The position numbers were made by a program, and so were the translations under genes. From positions 15,098 through 79,097 of the forward strand of contig CAZTXG010000004.1 in NCBI GenBank assembly GCA_964617335.1: a DNA stretch of 64,000 bases, written 5' to 3'. Positions 50,460-58,865 of this stretch are shown here, piece by piece. Under the pieces are notes generated by a model, which saw only the letters and a list, made by a program, of their open reading frames with translations, had not been told where the DNA came from and ran no database searches. The DNA is from UBA2658 sp964617335. Lineage in GTDB: Bacteria; Bacillota; Clostridia; Oscillospirales; Oscillospiraceae. Position 1 is the first letter of the stretch, and each line of letters opens with the position of its first letter.

Positions 50460-51559
50460 AGGGGCTGCCCTCCATCCTCCATTGCCGAAAGCCCGTAGCG
50501 GACGGCCATTTCAACAATCTGCCGCTCCCTATCGTCTTTGGCTCCCTCATACAGACTGCGAAGCTTTTCCAGAAACACCCCTGCCAAGGTGTCCTGCCCC
50601 GTCTGGGCCCAGATATCCCGCTTTGGCACAGTTTCGTCTCGAAGGGAAACCTCGGCAAAGCGGCCTTCAAGGCTTCGCCGCAGCATTGCCATATCCGGAG
50701 GGGGCGTAGATTCTCCTGTTAGGATAATCCGGCAACAGTCGGTGCTTTTCATGCCCTCTGCCGCCTTCATTATTTTCTTTACGGGCTCGCCCTCGCTTAT
50801 GTCCACATGAAAAATTTCGTAACGCACACCTCCCAGAGGCAGAAAATCCGACTTTACTCCCTCTTCCGTGACGGTTACGAACAAAACTCCCTTTTCACCG
50901 GTTTCGTCAAAGCCCCGCCCCTCTGTGCATCCGGAATAGGCATAGCAGGTTTCTCCAGAGGTTTTTAGGGCCGTGGCCGTGTGTATATGTCCTAAGGCTA
51001 TATAGTCCATGCCACTTTTTAATATATCCTCACGGCTTATGGCATTATAGGCGGATTCACCGTTTCCCACGTCCCCGTGAATCAGCATAATATCCGGCAA
51101 ATCCGAATGTTTTTCCGGCGCTTCAAAATCCCGCAAAAGGGGCTTGCAAAAAGTGTTTTGGAAGCCGGCGCCCCAAAACCTTGCTTCTACACCGGGCAGC
51201 TGGATACACTCAATCTTTTCTTTTTTAAAGATAAACATATTTTCCGGAAGACCGGTCATCTCCCACATGGAATGAGCTGTATAGGGGTCATGGTTGCCGG
51301 GGGCTATAAGTACAGGACAGGGCAAAGCCCCCAAGGCCCTGGAAAAATCGCTCATAGTTTCTTTTGAAACTTCAAAGCTGTTAAATATGTCTCCGCAAAG
51401 CAAAACAGCGTCCACCCCAAGTTTTTCCGCCAGCTCCGCCATTTTGAAAATAAGCTGACGCTGACCCTGCCTTCGAGTTTTGGCAGCTTCTGGGCTCAAA
51501 GCCTCAAAGCCGGAGTCAAGATGCAAATCGGCTGCGTGTAATAGCTTTAGCTTTCTCAT
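50456..51559 (-). CDS. SbcD/YhaO-like metallophosphoesterase, DNA repair nuclease family
   Basis: A 367-residue protein with the metal motifs of SbcD/Mre11 enzymes: LHAADLHLDSGF (D and H), LLCGDIFNS, APGNHDPY, and GHIHTATAL. A C-terminal domain of about 120 residues follows. Paired with the YhaN-like ATPase in an overlapping gene pair, as SbcD with SbcC. Overlap with the ymdB stop is again four bases. Confidence 0.88.
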   Translation of the reverse strand: MRKLKLLHAADLHLDSGFEALSPEAAKTRRQGQRQLIFKMAELAEKLGVDAVLLCGDIFNSFEVSKETMSDFSRALGALPCPVLIAPGNHDPYTAHSMWEMTGLPENMFIFKKEKIECIQLPGVEARFWGAGFQNTFCKPLLRDFEAPEKHSDLPDIMLIHGDVGNGESAYNAISREDILKSGMDYIALGHIHTATALKTSGETCYAYSGCTEGRGFDETGEKGVLFVTVTEEGVKSDFLPLGGVRYEIFHVDISEGEPVKKIMKAAEGMKSTDCCRIILTGESTPPPDMAMLRRSLEGRFAEVSLRDETVPKRDIWAQTGQDTLAGVFLEKLRSLYEGAKDDRERQIVEMAVRYGLSAMEDGGQPL

Positions 51560-52329
51560 TGAATCCTCAATGCCTCCACCTTAAGGCAGCGCCCTGTCTC
51601 ACAGTCGAGAGTGAACACCGCACATTCCATTTTCCCCTCTCCTCCGGCTGACTCATAACGTCGGGGCGGCGCACCGAGAAAATTATCTATGCTCTGCTGG
51701 GGTACTATGCCCAAAACCGAAACTGCCGCCCCCGTCATTCCCAAGTCTGTTATATATCCCGTGCCATTTGGAAGAACAGCTGCGTCCGAAGTTTGCACGT
51801 GTGTGTGCGTTCCCCACACAGCTGAAACTCTCCCATCAAGATAAAAACCCATGGCGGTTTTTTCGCTGGTGGCCTCGGCATGAAAGTCCACAAGAATAAG
51901 CTTTGTATCCAAAGAGGATAATATTTCGTCGGCCACATAGAAGGGGTTATCCGTATTGGAGTCTAGGGTGAAGCGTCCCATAAGATTTATAACGGCTATA
52001 TCTCCAAAATCCGTCTTATAAACTCCGTGGCCGAAGCCCGGACAGCAAAGAGCGTAGTTAGCAGGTCTTAGAACCTTGGAGCTATTGTCAAGATATTCTT
52101 TTATCTCCCACCTAGACCAGGTGTGGTTGCCTAAGGTAATCACATCTGCCCCCGATGCCAGTATTTCATCAGCCTGAGCGGGGGTTATCCCCACAACATT
52201 TGCGTTTTCCCCATTTATTACGGTAAAGTCTATTTTATAAAGTTTTTTGAGGGCATGGAGGTTTTTCCGCAAAAAGTCCAAACCGGGCTTTCCGCAGACA
52301 TCTCCCACCGCCAGAATGTTGACAGTCAT
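51556..52329 (-). CDS. ymdB: TIGR00282 family metallophosphoesterase (YmdB)
   Basis: A 257-residue phosphodiesterase. YmdB hydrolyses 2',3'-cyclic nucleotides in vitro and affects RNase Y-linked gene expression in B. subtilis. Motifs: ILAVGDVCGKPG, VINGENAN, LGNHTWS, LVDFHAEATSEK, and GTHTHVQT. In many Firmicutes it sits beside rny. Here it instead leads an operon with the YhaO/YhaN-like pair and aroC. GGAAAG precedes the ATG, and a promoter with an extended -10 lies about 80 bases upstream. Confidence 0.92.
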   Translation of the reverse strand: MTVNILAVGDVCGKPGLDFLRKNLHALKKLYKIDFTVINGENANVVGITPAQADEILASGADVITLGNHTWSRWEIKEYLDNSSKVLRPANYALCCPGFGHGVYKTDFGDIAVINLMGRFTLDSNTDNPFYVADEILSSLDTKLILVDFHAEATSEKTAMGFYLDGRVSAVWGTHTHVQTSDAAVLPNGTGYITDLGMTGAAVSVLGIVPQQSIDNFLGAPPRRYESAGGEGKMECAVFTLDCETGRCLKVEALRIQ

Positions 52330-52405
52330 TTTTGTCTTTCCTTTCGAGGGTATGTGTTACGGTTTTTTATATTATTGTCAAAATCCCGCTAAAATTTCAC
52401 CCTAT

Positions 52406-52435
52406 ATTATAACACGCAGACAGGTATATGTGCAA
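52406..52435 (-). promoter_or_regulatory. Promoter of the ymdB operon
   Basis: TTGCAC (52430-52435), an 18-base spacer and a perfect TATAAT (52406-52411) preceded by TGT (extended -10) on the minus strand. Confidence 0.85.
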
Positions 52436-52455
52436 ACAAATTCATAAACTTTGAC

Positions 52456-52471
52456 TAGTATGCGCATACTA
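52456..52471. promoter_or_regulatory. Perfect 16-bp palindrome, candidate operator
   Basis: TAGTATGCGCATACTA reads the same on both strands. It directly follows TTGAC and lies 34 bases before the start of the 57-residue gene. The form and position suggest a binding site for a dimeric regulator. No protein can be assigned. Confidence 0.6.
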
Positions 52472-52504
52472 AAGGTGAAATCAAATTTGAAAGGAGATTT
52501 TTAT

Positions 52505-52678
52505 ATGAATTCCGCAAATTTTGCCAAAGGCATCGGTGTTGGGCTTGTTGTTGGCTCTGCAATAGGTATGGTTGTTTCTACACCTGCTAAAAGCACAAAG
52601 AAAAAAAGCGTAGTCGGCCGCGCCCTAAAAACCATGGGGGATATCGTTGAAAATATCGGAGACGCCATCTCAATGTAA
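52505..52678 (+). CDS. 57-residue Gly-rich small membrane-associated protein, YtxH-like
   Basis: The product begins NSANFAKGIGVGLVVGSAIGMVV, a glycine-rich hydrophobic helix as in YtxH-type proteins, followed by a basic KSTKKKS and an amphipathic C-terminus (MGDIVENIGDAIS). The start at 52505 follows AAGGAG by eight bases. Function unknown. YtxH-type proteins are often stress linked. The palindrome upstream may be its operator. Confidence 0.75.
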   Translation: MNSANFAKGIGVGLVVGSAIGMVVSTPAKSTKKKSVVGRALKTMGDIVENIGDAISM

Positions 52679-52727
52679 TGAGGCTCCAGCCAAAAGAACA
52701 AAATCCTAATATTTTGCATAAAAGGGC

Positions 52728-52756
52728 TTGCATTTACCCATAGCTTGTGCTATTAT
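52728..52756 (+). promoter_or_regulatory. Promoter of tRNA-Arg
   Basis: TTGCAT (52728-52733), 17-base spacer, TATTAT (52751-52756), 28 bases before the tRNA. Confidence 0.8.
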
Positions 52757-52783
52757 ATTCGAGTGCGGCTAACGCGTGGGAAT

Positions 52784-52860
52784 GCGCCCTTAGCTCAGCT
52801 GGATAGAGCGTCTGGCTACGGACCAGAAGGTCAGGAGTTCGAATCTCTTAGGGCGTGCCA
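52784..52860 (+). tRNA. tRNA-Arg (anticodon ACG)
   Basis: A 77-base cloverleaf: acceptor GCGCCCT with AGGGCGT (one G-T pair), D arm with AGCTCAGCTGGATAGAGC, anticodon stem TCTGG/CCAGA with loop CTACGGA giving anticodon ACG, T arm with GTTCGAATC, discriminator G and an encoded CCA. ACG is normally edited to ICG and reads CGU, CGC and CGA. Confidence 0.97.
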
Positions 52861-52864
52861 AGTG

Positions 52865-52911
52865 AAAAACCCCGCAAATTGTTGAAAAATCAGCAGTTTG
52901 CGGGGTTTTTT
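52865..52911 (+). terminator. Terminator after tRNA-Arg
   Basis: AACCCCGCAAA pairs with TTTGCGGGGTT, followed by TTTT, within seven bases of the tRNA 3' end. Confidence 0.93.
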
Positions 52912-52985
52912 GTTCCTAAAGCGGGAAGGCGGCAAAGACAAAAACGATGCTTACCAGCATTTTTACATCACATAAATAATATTAG

Positions 52986-53019
52986 AAAAAGCCCCGGCGG
53001 AATAAGTCCGCAGGGGCTT
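52986..53019 (-). terminator. Terminator of the sugar cluster after the ROK gene
   Basis: AAGCCCC and GCGGA pair with TCCGC and GGGGCTT. On the minus strand a TTTTT run follows. Confidence 0.9.
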
Positions 53020-53055
53020 ATGTTTACTTTTTTAGACGGATTTGCCCAAGATAAT

Positions 53056-54204
53056 TTAAATTGAAAAGACAAACCGTTCCACCAGCATAATAACAGCACC
53101 AAGGGCAGCCGCTTCCTTCCCGCTTTTAGAGAGCATACAGGGGTTGGATGCAGACACGGAAAACGGAATATGCTCTGCAACCATCAGCTGAAGCTTTTCA
53201 AACTCCGGTTCCAAATAGGGGCGTATATCCCCGCCCACAATTACGGGAAAGTCCCAGGCCACACAAATGTTTCCAATACCGATAGAAAGATACTCCAAGT
53301 ATTCTTTCCATTGTTTTTCAGCTTCAGGACTGTGTTCCAATTGCTTAAAAAAAAGTTCAAGCTCGCCATCTGTCAGGGATGTCAAAACACGGGTTGAGCA
53401 ATAGGCTTCAAAACAGCCTTTTTTGCCGCAGGCACAGGCTGCCCCATTGGGGACGAGATTCATATGCCCGAACTCGCCGCTGCGGCTGTGGAGCCCGTAA
53501 AGAAGCTCTCTGCCGGCAATGATAGCGCCTCCCACGCCCTTTGTAATATTAAGATAGATTGCGTTCTCAATTTCAGGCCGCCGCCATATTTCGGCATATC
53601 CTGCTGCGTTTGCTTCATTTTCCATTCGAACCGGATATCCAAGAAGATCGTGCAGCTGGGTAAAATCAAAGGCTTTAAGGTTCAAAGTTGGAGCGAATTC
53701 AACCATCTTCGCATCTCCATGGACAACTCCCGGTATGGCAATTCCCACACCTATAATGTTTGAGGAGTTAACCTGAAGCTCGGCTATCATAGAATCCATA
53801 TGTTTTCGAGCTGTAAGCCAGTATTCAGGCGTGTTTTCAAAGGGCAGCCGAATATATTTTTCGCTGCAAATATCGCCTGCAAGGTTTACTAGCAGGATTC
53901 TAAGGTGCCGGCTTGTGATTTCACAGCCAAAGGCATGGCGGGCCTCCACCGCAAAAGAGAGAAGATCCGGGATACGTCCTCCAGAGGAAACCTGCGCGCT
54001 CTGCTTGGTGATGAATCCCTCTTCTTCAAGTTGCCCCAACAGCAGATTTATGGTCGGGGGGCTAAGGCCGAGGGCTGTCGCCGCCTCTTGGCGGGTTATC
54101 CCCTTGTTTTGCAGCAGCAGCCGCACCAGACGCTTGCGATTTGCAATGCGTACATCCGCATTGCTAACACGTCTTTGATTTTCTTGGGCTCGTCTTGAAC
54201 TCAT
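53056..54204 (-). CDS. ROK family transcriptional regulator (XylR/NagC-like)
   Basis: The 382-residue product has an N-terminal winged helix (TRQEAATALGLSPPTINLLL near residues 38-57) and a ROK sugar-binding domain with the zinc motif CACGKKGCFEAYCS and GVGIAIPG. The ATP-binding DxGxT motif of true ROK kinases is replaced (FGCEITSRHL), so it is a regulator, not a kinase. Last gene of the sugar cluster, 11 bases after the epimerase gene. In Firmicutes such proteins repress xyl genes and release DNA on xylose. That role is likely here but not proven. Confidence 0.9.
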   Translation of the reverse strand: MSSRRAQENQRRVSNADVRIANRKRLVRLLLQNKGITRQEAATALGLSPPTINLLLGQLEEEGFITKQSAQVSSGGRIPDLLSFAVEARHAFGCEITSRHLRILLVNLAGDICSEKYIRLPFENTPEYWLTARKHMDSMIAELQVNSSNIIGVGIAIPGVVHGDAKMVEFAPTLNLKAFDFTQLHDLLGYPVRMENEANAAGYAEIWRRPEIENAIYLNITKGVGGAIIAGRELLYGLHSRSGEFGHMNLVPNGAACACGKKGCFEAYCSTRVLTSLTDGELELFFKQLEHSPEAEKQWKEYLEYLSIGIGNICVAWDFPVIVGGDIRPYLEPEFEKLQLMVAEHIPFSVSASNPCMLSKSGKEAAALGAVIMLVERFVFSI

Positions 54205-54215
54205 AATTTGCTTCC

Positions 54216-55100
54216 TTATTGAAAATATTGTCGCTCCATTTGGGATATAAAAGCTACAGACTTCTTCATAGCTGTTTCAGGGTCCACTCCGCCGGAAAGA
54301 TCCCTCCAAAGAGCAACACTTGCGGCAATCTCGCCTTCAGGCGTAACAAAAGCCTCGGTGTTGAGATATCCGGAAAAGCCAATTTCATGCAAAGTGCGGA
54401 AAAAAGCATCCCAGTTTAAATCTCCGGTGCCGGGAAGTCGGCGGTTTCGTTCAGCTAGGTGCAGGTGGAACAGGCGTTTTCCCGCAGTGCGCAAAGCGCC
54501 GAGAATATCGTCTTCTTCCACCGACATATGAAACACATCCAGTAAAAGTCCTAAATTAGGATTATCTACCGCCTCACAAAAATCGATTCCCTCGGCGCTG
54601 GTGTTCATGAGAAAGCTTTCAAAGCGGTTCATGGGTTCTATCGCAAAATACAGGCCGAGATCGCAGATGGGGGCAATGGCCTTGCGGTATACCTCCGCCG
54701 TGCGGTACATAATATCCGCCCGCTCCTGAAGGGTTATTTTTGATGTGCGGAAGGAGGGCCATTTTGTCCAGGTGGTGCCTGCGGCCATACGGATTCCGGC
54801 CGTGTCCATCAGGCGAATAAGCTTATCCACACGTTTTGCGCCGGCCTGACGGATATCGGGATTATCGCTTGCCATATCATGGGCCGGTGAAAAGCCGCAG
54901 CTGAATACCAGCTCCATGTCTTTTTCGGCTGCGTATGCCACAAGCTCCTTACATGCCGATATGTTTCCATCCATAAATGGATCAGGCGGGATTTCCACAA
55001 CAGTATACCCTACCGATGAGAATTTGTCGATGCATTGTTTAAAATCTTCTACACCATCTTTTGCACCGAATAGAAAGTGAATTCCTTTTTTTAATGTCAT
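54216..55100 (-). CDS. Sugar phosphate isomerase/epimerase (xylose isomerase-like TIM barrel)
   Basis: A 294-residue AP2Ec-type TIM barrel. Likely metal ligands are seen in FAIEPMNRFES (Glu), LLLDVFHMS (Asp, His), LFHLHLAERNRRLPG (His) and LNTEAFV (Glu), a pattern shared with ketose 3-epimerases (tagatose/psicose type), hydroxypyruvate isomerase and IolE. The exact substrate is open. It stands between the transporter genes and the regulator, so a role in preparing the imported sugar is likely. Confidence 0.82.
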   Translation of the reverse strand: MTLKKGIHFLFGAKDGVEDFKQCIDKFSSVGYTVVEIPPDPFMDGNISACKELVAYAAEKDMELVFSCGFSPAHDMASDNPDIRQAGAKRVDKLIRLMDTAGIRMAAGTTWTKWPSFRTSKITLQERADIMYRTAEVYRKAIAPICDLGLYFAIEPMNRFESFLMNTSAEGIDFCEAVDNPNLGLLLDVFHMSVEEDDILGALRTAGKRLFHLHLAERNRRLPGTGDLNWDAFFRTLHEIGFSGYLNTEAFVTPEGEIAASVALWRDLSGGVDPETAMKKSVAFISQMERQYFQ

Positions 55101-55124
55101 TTTTTCACCTCTGAATAATGAGGT

Positions 55125-55154
55125 CCCAGCCTTCCTTATTAAGGGAAGGCCGGG
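55125..55154 (-). other. Stem-loop after the sugar-binding protein gene
   Basis: On the minus strand CCCGGCCTTCC pairs with GGAAGGCTGGG (one G-U pair) around an eight-base loop, 15 bases after the stop. No T-run follows, so it is more likely a processing or stabilising stem than an end of transcription. Confidence 0.65.
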
Positions 55155-55168
55155 AAGCCCCTTAGTTT

Positions 55169-56257
55169 CTATTTAACCTTCAGACCAAAATCTTTCAGGT
55201 TGTTTTCCAGGATATACTGACGATACCAACTTGCCATAGCTTCTCTTCCGCTTTCACGCTCAATAAGAGCATCAGCTTGATCGGGGGTGATGATCTGTCC
55301 GGGGTAGTAGTGTTCTCCGGGGATTATCTCGATTCCCTCACGAATGCTGCGGCAAAGAGCCTGAACGGGCAGATAACCCGCAAGGAAAACGTTTTGCCCC
55401 GCACAGACATCAAGATATCCGTCCTTCATCATTTGCAGGGATTCGGCGTTGGGGTCATAGGCAGCCATAATCACTTCGCCCTTAACATCTCTTTTTACCT
55501 TCGCCATATTCAGCGTCTCAACAGCGGATAGGCCAACCATTGCAGAAAGGTCGGGGTTGGCTGTGTAAAGGTTTTCCCAACTGTTATAGTTCATAGTGGC
55601 ATCTTCCTGAGTTTCCACAGGGCCGATTACTTCAATGCCGGTGCCTTGAAAAACACTCTTCACGCCGTCTTCACGGACAGTATGGGAAGCCGGTCCAAGT
55701 ACACAGACTCCCAAAGCAACCTTCCCTGCCTCACCGATTTGGTCTTTTACCTCCTTGCCTAGGTCAGCGGCAAGTTGGGCACTGTCAACGCCAAAGTAAG
55801 CATGACGTGCTGTATCCGGTGCGTCGGCATCGGCAATCAGAACCGGAATGCCCTGGTCAACCGCATTTTGGATAGGTCCGTCCCAAACAGCAGGGTCACC
55901 GGCTATTATGACAATTCCGTCGGGCTTTGTGGCGACAAGCTGTTCGAACATAGCAATCTGCTGTGCGTTATCCACACTGGTGGGACCAATATAGCTGACA
56001 TTTGCATTGTAGTCTTCGCCTGCGGCTTCGGCGCCCCAGCCTATGACTGACATTATGTCAAGTCCGGTCACATGAACCACATAGCCGATATTTAGCACAC
56101 GCTCACTATCGTCGGCAGGTTCCTGATCGGTCGGTTCCCCGGAGGCGGATGGGTCGTCGGCGGGTACCTCGGTTGTTTCCTGTTTGCTACAACCCGCAAA
56201 TGCGGAAAGCAGCATTACCGCAATCAGCATAAGCAAAACAATTTTCCTGAACTTCAC
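55169..56257 (-). CDS. Sugar ABC transporter substrate-binding lipoprotein (RbsB-like)
   Basis: A 362-residue protein with a lipoprotein signal ending FAGC (lipidated C23), an acidic linker and a type I periplasmic-binding domain (LVATKPDGIVIIAGDPAV, QGIPVLIADADAP, and MAAYDPNAE). Family members bind ribose, xylose, galactose or autoinducer-2. It serves the transporter encoded just upstream in the transcript. Sugar unknown. Confidence 0.92.
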   Translation of the reverse strand: MKFRKIVLLMLIAVMLLSAFAGCSKQETTEVPADDPSASGEPTDQEPADDSERVLNIGYVVHVTGLDIMSVIGWGAEAAGEDYNANVSYIGPTSVDNAQQIAMFEQLVATKPDGIVIIAGDPAVWDGPIQNAVDQGIPVLIADADAPDTARHAYFGVDSAQLAADLGKEVKDQIGEAGKVALGVCVLGPASHTVREDGVKSVFQGTGIEVIGPVETQEDATMNYNSWENLYTANPDLSAMVGLSAVETLNMAKVKRDVKGEVIMAAYDPNAESLQMMKDGYLDVCAGQNVFLAGYLPVQALCRSIREGIEIIPGEHYYPGQIITPDQADALIERESGREAMASWYRQYILENNLKDFGLKVK

Positions 56258-56366
56258 AATGATTCCTCCTGATTTTTAATTTTTTCTGCCGTAATCAATT
56301 TTATAGCCGGTATATGCATTTGCCCCTAACATTCCTCCTTTTGCCAAGACCTAAGTTCAGGCTGAT

Positions 56367-58865
56367 TTACTTTCGTCTTTTCTGAACAAGCTGGTCAATA
56401 CCAATGGCAACAATTATTATCAGCCCTATGAAAAAGCTTCTCCATCCTACGCTCAGTCCGAGAAAAACCAGGCCGTTTTCGATGGTGGTAATGAGTGCAA
56501 TGCCGATAAGCGAGCCCCAAATAGTGCCGGAGCCGCCTCCCATTTTTGTGCCTCCTACAATGACGGCACCTATAACTGAAAGCTCATAGCCGCCGCCTGT
56601 AGTTGTATCCGCCGCCGTGAGATTAGAAAGAGAGAGCATGGCTGCCACTCCGCACATCACACCGCTGAACATCATTACAAGAAAGCGCATCCTGTCAACC
56701 GTTATTCCGCACCGCTCCGCAGCCTGAGCGTTATCGCCTTTTAGCAGGGCATGACGCGCAAAGCGTGAATTTCGGAAATGCCAGGCAAAAACCACAAACA
56801 AAGCCAACATCACAATACTTAGAACCGATATGCCCGCTATGCTTGCCCGACCCATGTTAAAAAAGCTGCTGGGGCCGAGTCCGCCTATGGTGCGGCCGCC
56901 GTTAATGGCAAGGGAAAGGCCCCGGTAAATGGTCATCGTTCCCAGAGTGATAACGATGGTTGGAAGCTTAAGTCTCGCACCTAAAAATCCATTTACAGCT
57001 CCTAATAAGCCGGCAAATAAAATTGCGCCAATGGCAGCGAACCATGGGTTAAACCCCAGATCCTGGATAAGCCTTCCCGCTACAGCCATGGCAGCGTTTA
57101 AAATCCAGCCTACGGAAATATCTACCTCGCCGGCGCTGAACACATAGGTCATTCCAATGGCAATGACACCAAACACACTCATCTGCTTAAGAATAATGGA
57201 GATGTTATAAGTGGTCATAAAGCCGGGCACAAGGGAAAATAAAGCAATCACAGCGATAAGAGCAATGAACACTCCTGCCTCCCGGGTACGGGAAATACGA
57301 GGCCCTAAACTTCTTCTTTTCTTCTGGGTGTCAGTCTCTTCCGTTGCATTTTCCTTTGCACTGGTATTTTTACATGTGCGTCCGGCATCCCCCGCTACAT
57401 AACGAAGAACAGTTTCCTTATTGGTGCCCCGAGGCTCCGTGCGGATTAGGGCCCCGTCACGGAACAACAAAATCTTATCGCTGAGAGCAACCGTTTCATC
57501 AATTTCTGAAGACGTCATGATAATGGCAAAGCCCTGCTTTGCGATTTCATCTATAAGCTGGTAGATTTCTTTTTTTGCACCTACGTCAATACCCCGGGTA
57601 GGGTCATCCAAAATAAGCAGCCTCGGTTCTGTAGCCAGCCACTTGGCCAATAGCACCTTTTGCTGGTTTCCGCCTGACAATTGAATCACCCGAGTGCGGA
57701 TGCTTTCAGTTATAACATTTAATTCGCGTGAAAAACTGTCCGCCAGACTTCGATTTTTTTTGTGGTCAAGAATCCCCAGATGGGAAGTGAATTTGGAGAC
57801 GGCCATGGCGATGTTTTTTTCAATCGACCAGTCGAGCATGAGACCTGCGTCCCGTCGGTCGTTAGGTACAAAGGCTATATGCTCCCGCATGGCATCTTCC
57901 GGACTATTGGGACGGATTTGCCTGCCCTGTATAAAAATTTCTCCTGAAGAGGGGGTCCGTATTCCGAAAAGTGCCTGAATCACACCGCTTATACCGCAGC
58001 CTGCAAGACCCGCCATGCCGACTACCTCGCCTGCGTGGACGGTGAAGGAGACATCCTCTGCCTCGCCTGTCACAGAAAGATTTTTTACCTCCAGCACCAC
58101 CTCGTCTGTGGCAGTGGTGCCTCTTTCAAAAAGTGTATGTGATTCCTGTCCCAGAAGGATGGGGATAACAGCGTCGGCGCTGGTTTCAGCGGCCTCCAGA
58201 GTGGTGATATAATGCCCGTCACGCATAATGGTAACGCGATCAGCAATCTCAAAGACCTCGTCCAGTCTGTGGGATATAAAAATAATGGTGATGCCCTGAG
58301 CCTTAAGCTGAGTAATAATTTCAAAAAGAACCGCCGTCTCTTGACTGTTCAAAGCCGAGTTTGGCTCGTCCAAAATTAGAATCTTCGCATCATCGGCAAG
58401 GGCCCTTGCAATTTCAACCCACTGCTGCTGTCCTATGGACAGCTCGCTTACAGGCAGACTTAAGTCTACATCAAGACACATTTCCTTAAGAATTTGTTTT
58501 GCTCTGCCGTTCATGGATTCATGGTCAATTCCTGTTTTTTTCTTTAGTTCCTTCCCCGCAAAGATATTTCTTGTAACATTTTGCTGGGAAAAAAGAGAAA
58601 GCTCCTGAAACACAATGGAAACACCGGCATGGCGGGCTTCTCGGGTATTACGGGGCGCATAAGGCTCTCCGTCCAGCCACATTTCACCATCGTCCATACG
58701 GTAAACGCCGGCAATGAGGTTCATAAGTGTAGACTTGCCTGCACCATTTTCCCCCAACAGCGCATGGACCTCGCCCTTTTTAATGATAAAGCTTACATCA
58801 TCCACGGCCTTTATTTTGTGGAAGTGTTTTTTTACATGCCGCAGCTCAAAGAAATTTTCCGGCAT
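56367..58865 (-). CDS. Fused sugar ABC transporter ATPase-permease (RbsA-RbsC fusion)
   Basis: The 832-residue product joins two proteins that are normally separate. Residues 1 to about 500 are an RbsA-type double ATPase: Walker A GENGAGKS, LSIGQQQWVEIARAL, ILDEPNSAL, then the second domain with LSGGNQQKVLLAKWL and LLILDDPTRGIDVGAK. A charged linker (about 500-525) leads to an RbsC-type permease with about eight to ten membrane helices (AGEVDISVG, GVMCGVAAMLSLSNL, VIVGGTKMGGGSGTIWG). There is no stop or frameshift signal between them. Start at 58865, one base from the next permease gene stop. Confidence 0.92.
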   Translation of the reverse strand: MPENFFELRHVKKHFHKIKAVDDVSFIIKKGEVHALLGENGAGKSTLMNLIAGVYRMDDGEMWLDGEPYAPRNTREARHAGVSIVFQELSLFSQQNVTRNIFAGKELKKKTGIDHESMNGRAKQILKEMCLDVDLSLPVSELSIGQQQWVEIARALADDAKILILDEPNSALNSQETAVLFEIITQLKAQGITIIFISHRLDEVFEIADRVTIMRDGHYITTLEAAETSADAVIPILLGQESHTLFERGTTATDEVVLEVKNLSVTGEAEDVSFTVHAGEVVGMAGLAGCGISGVIQALFGIRTPSSGEIFIQGRQIRPNSPEDAMREHIAFVPNDRRDAGLMLDWSIEKNIAMAVSKFTSHLGILDHKKNRSLADSFSRELNVITESIRTRVIQLSGGNQQKVLLAKWLATEPRLLILDDPTRGIDVGAKKEIYQLIDEIAKQGFAIIMTSSEIDETVALSDKILLFRDGALIRTEPRGTNKETVLRYVAGDAGRTCKNTSAKENATEETDTQKKRRSLGPRISRTREAGVFIALIAVIALFSLVPGFMTTYNISIILKQMSVFGVIAIGMTYVFSAGEVDISVGWILNAAMAVAGRLIQDLGFNPWFAAIGAILFAGLLGAVNGFLGARLKLPTIVITLGTMTIYRGLSLAINGGRTIGGLGPSSFFNMGRASIAGISVLSIVMLALFVVFAWHFRNSRFARHALLKGDNAQAAERCGITVDRMRFLVMMFSGVMCGVAAMLSLSNLTAADTTTGGGYELSVIGAVIVGGTKMGGGSGTIWGSLIGIALITTIENGLVFLGLSVGWRSFFIGLIIIVAIGIDQLVQKRRK

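Noticed and set aside
52847..52860. Similarity of the tRNA-Arg 3' end (TTAGGGCGTG) to the TAGGGCG repeat ends
   Set aside because: The shared stretch is about nine bases and is explained by the tRNA acceptor stem. The rest of the repeat is absent.
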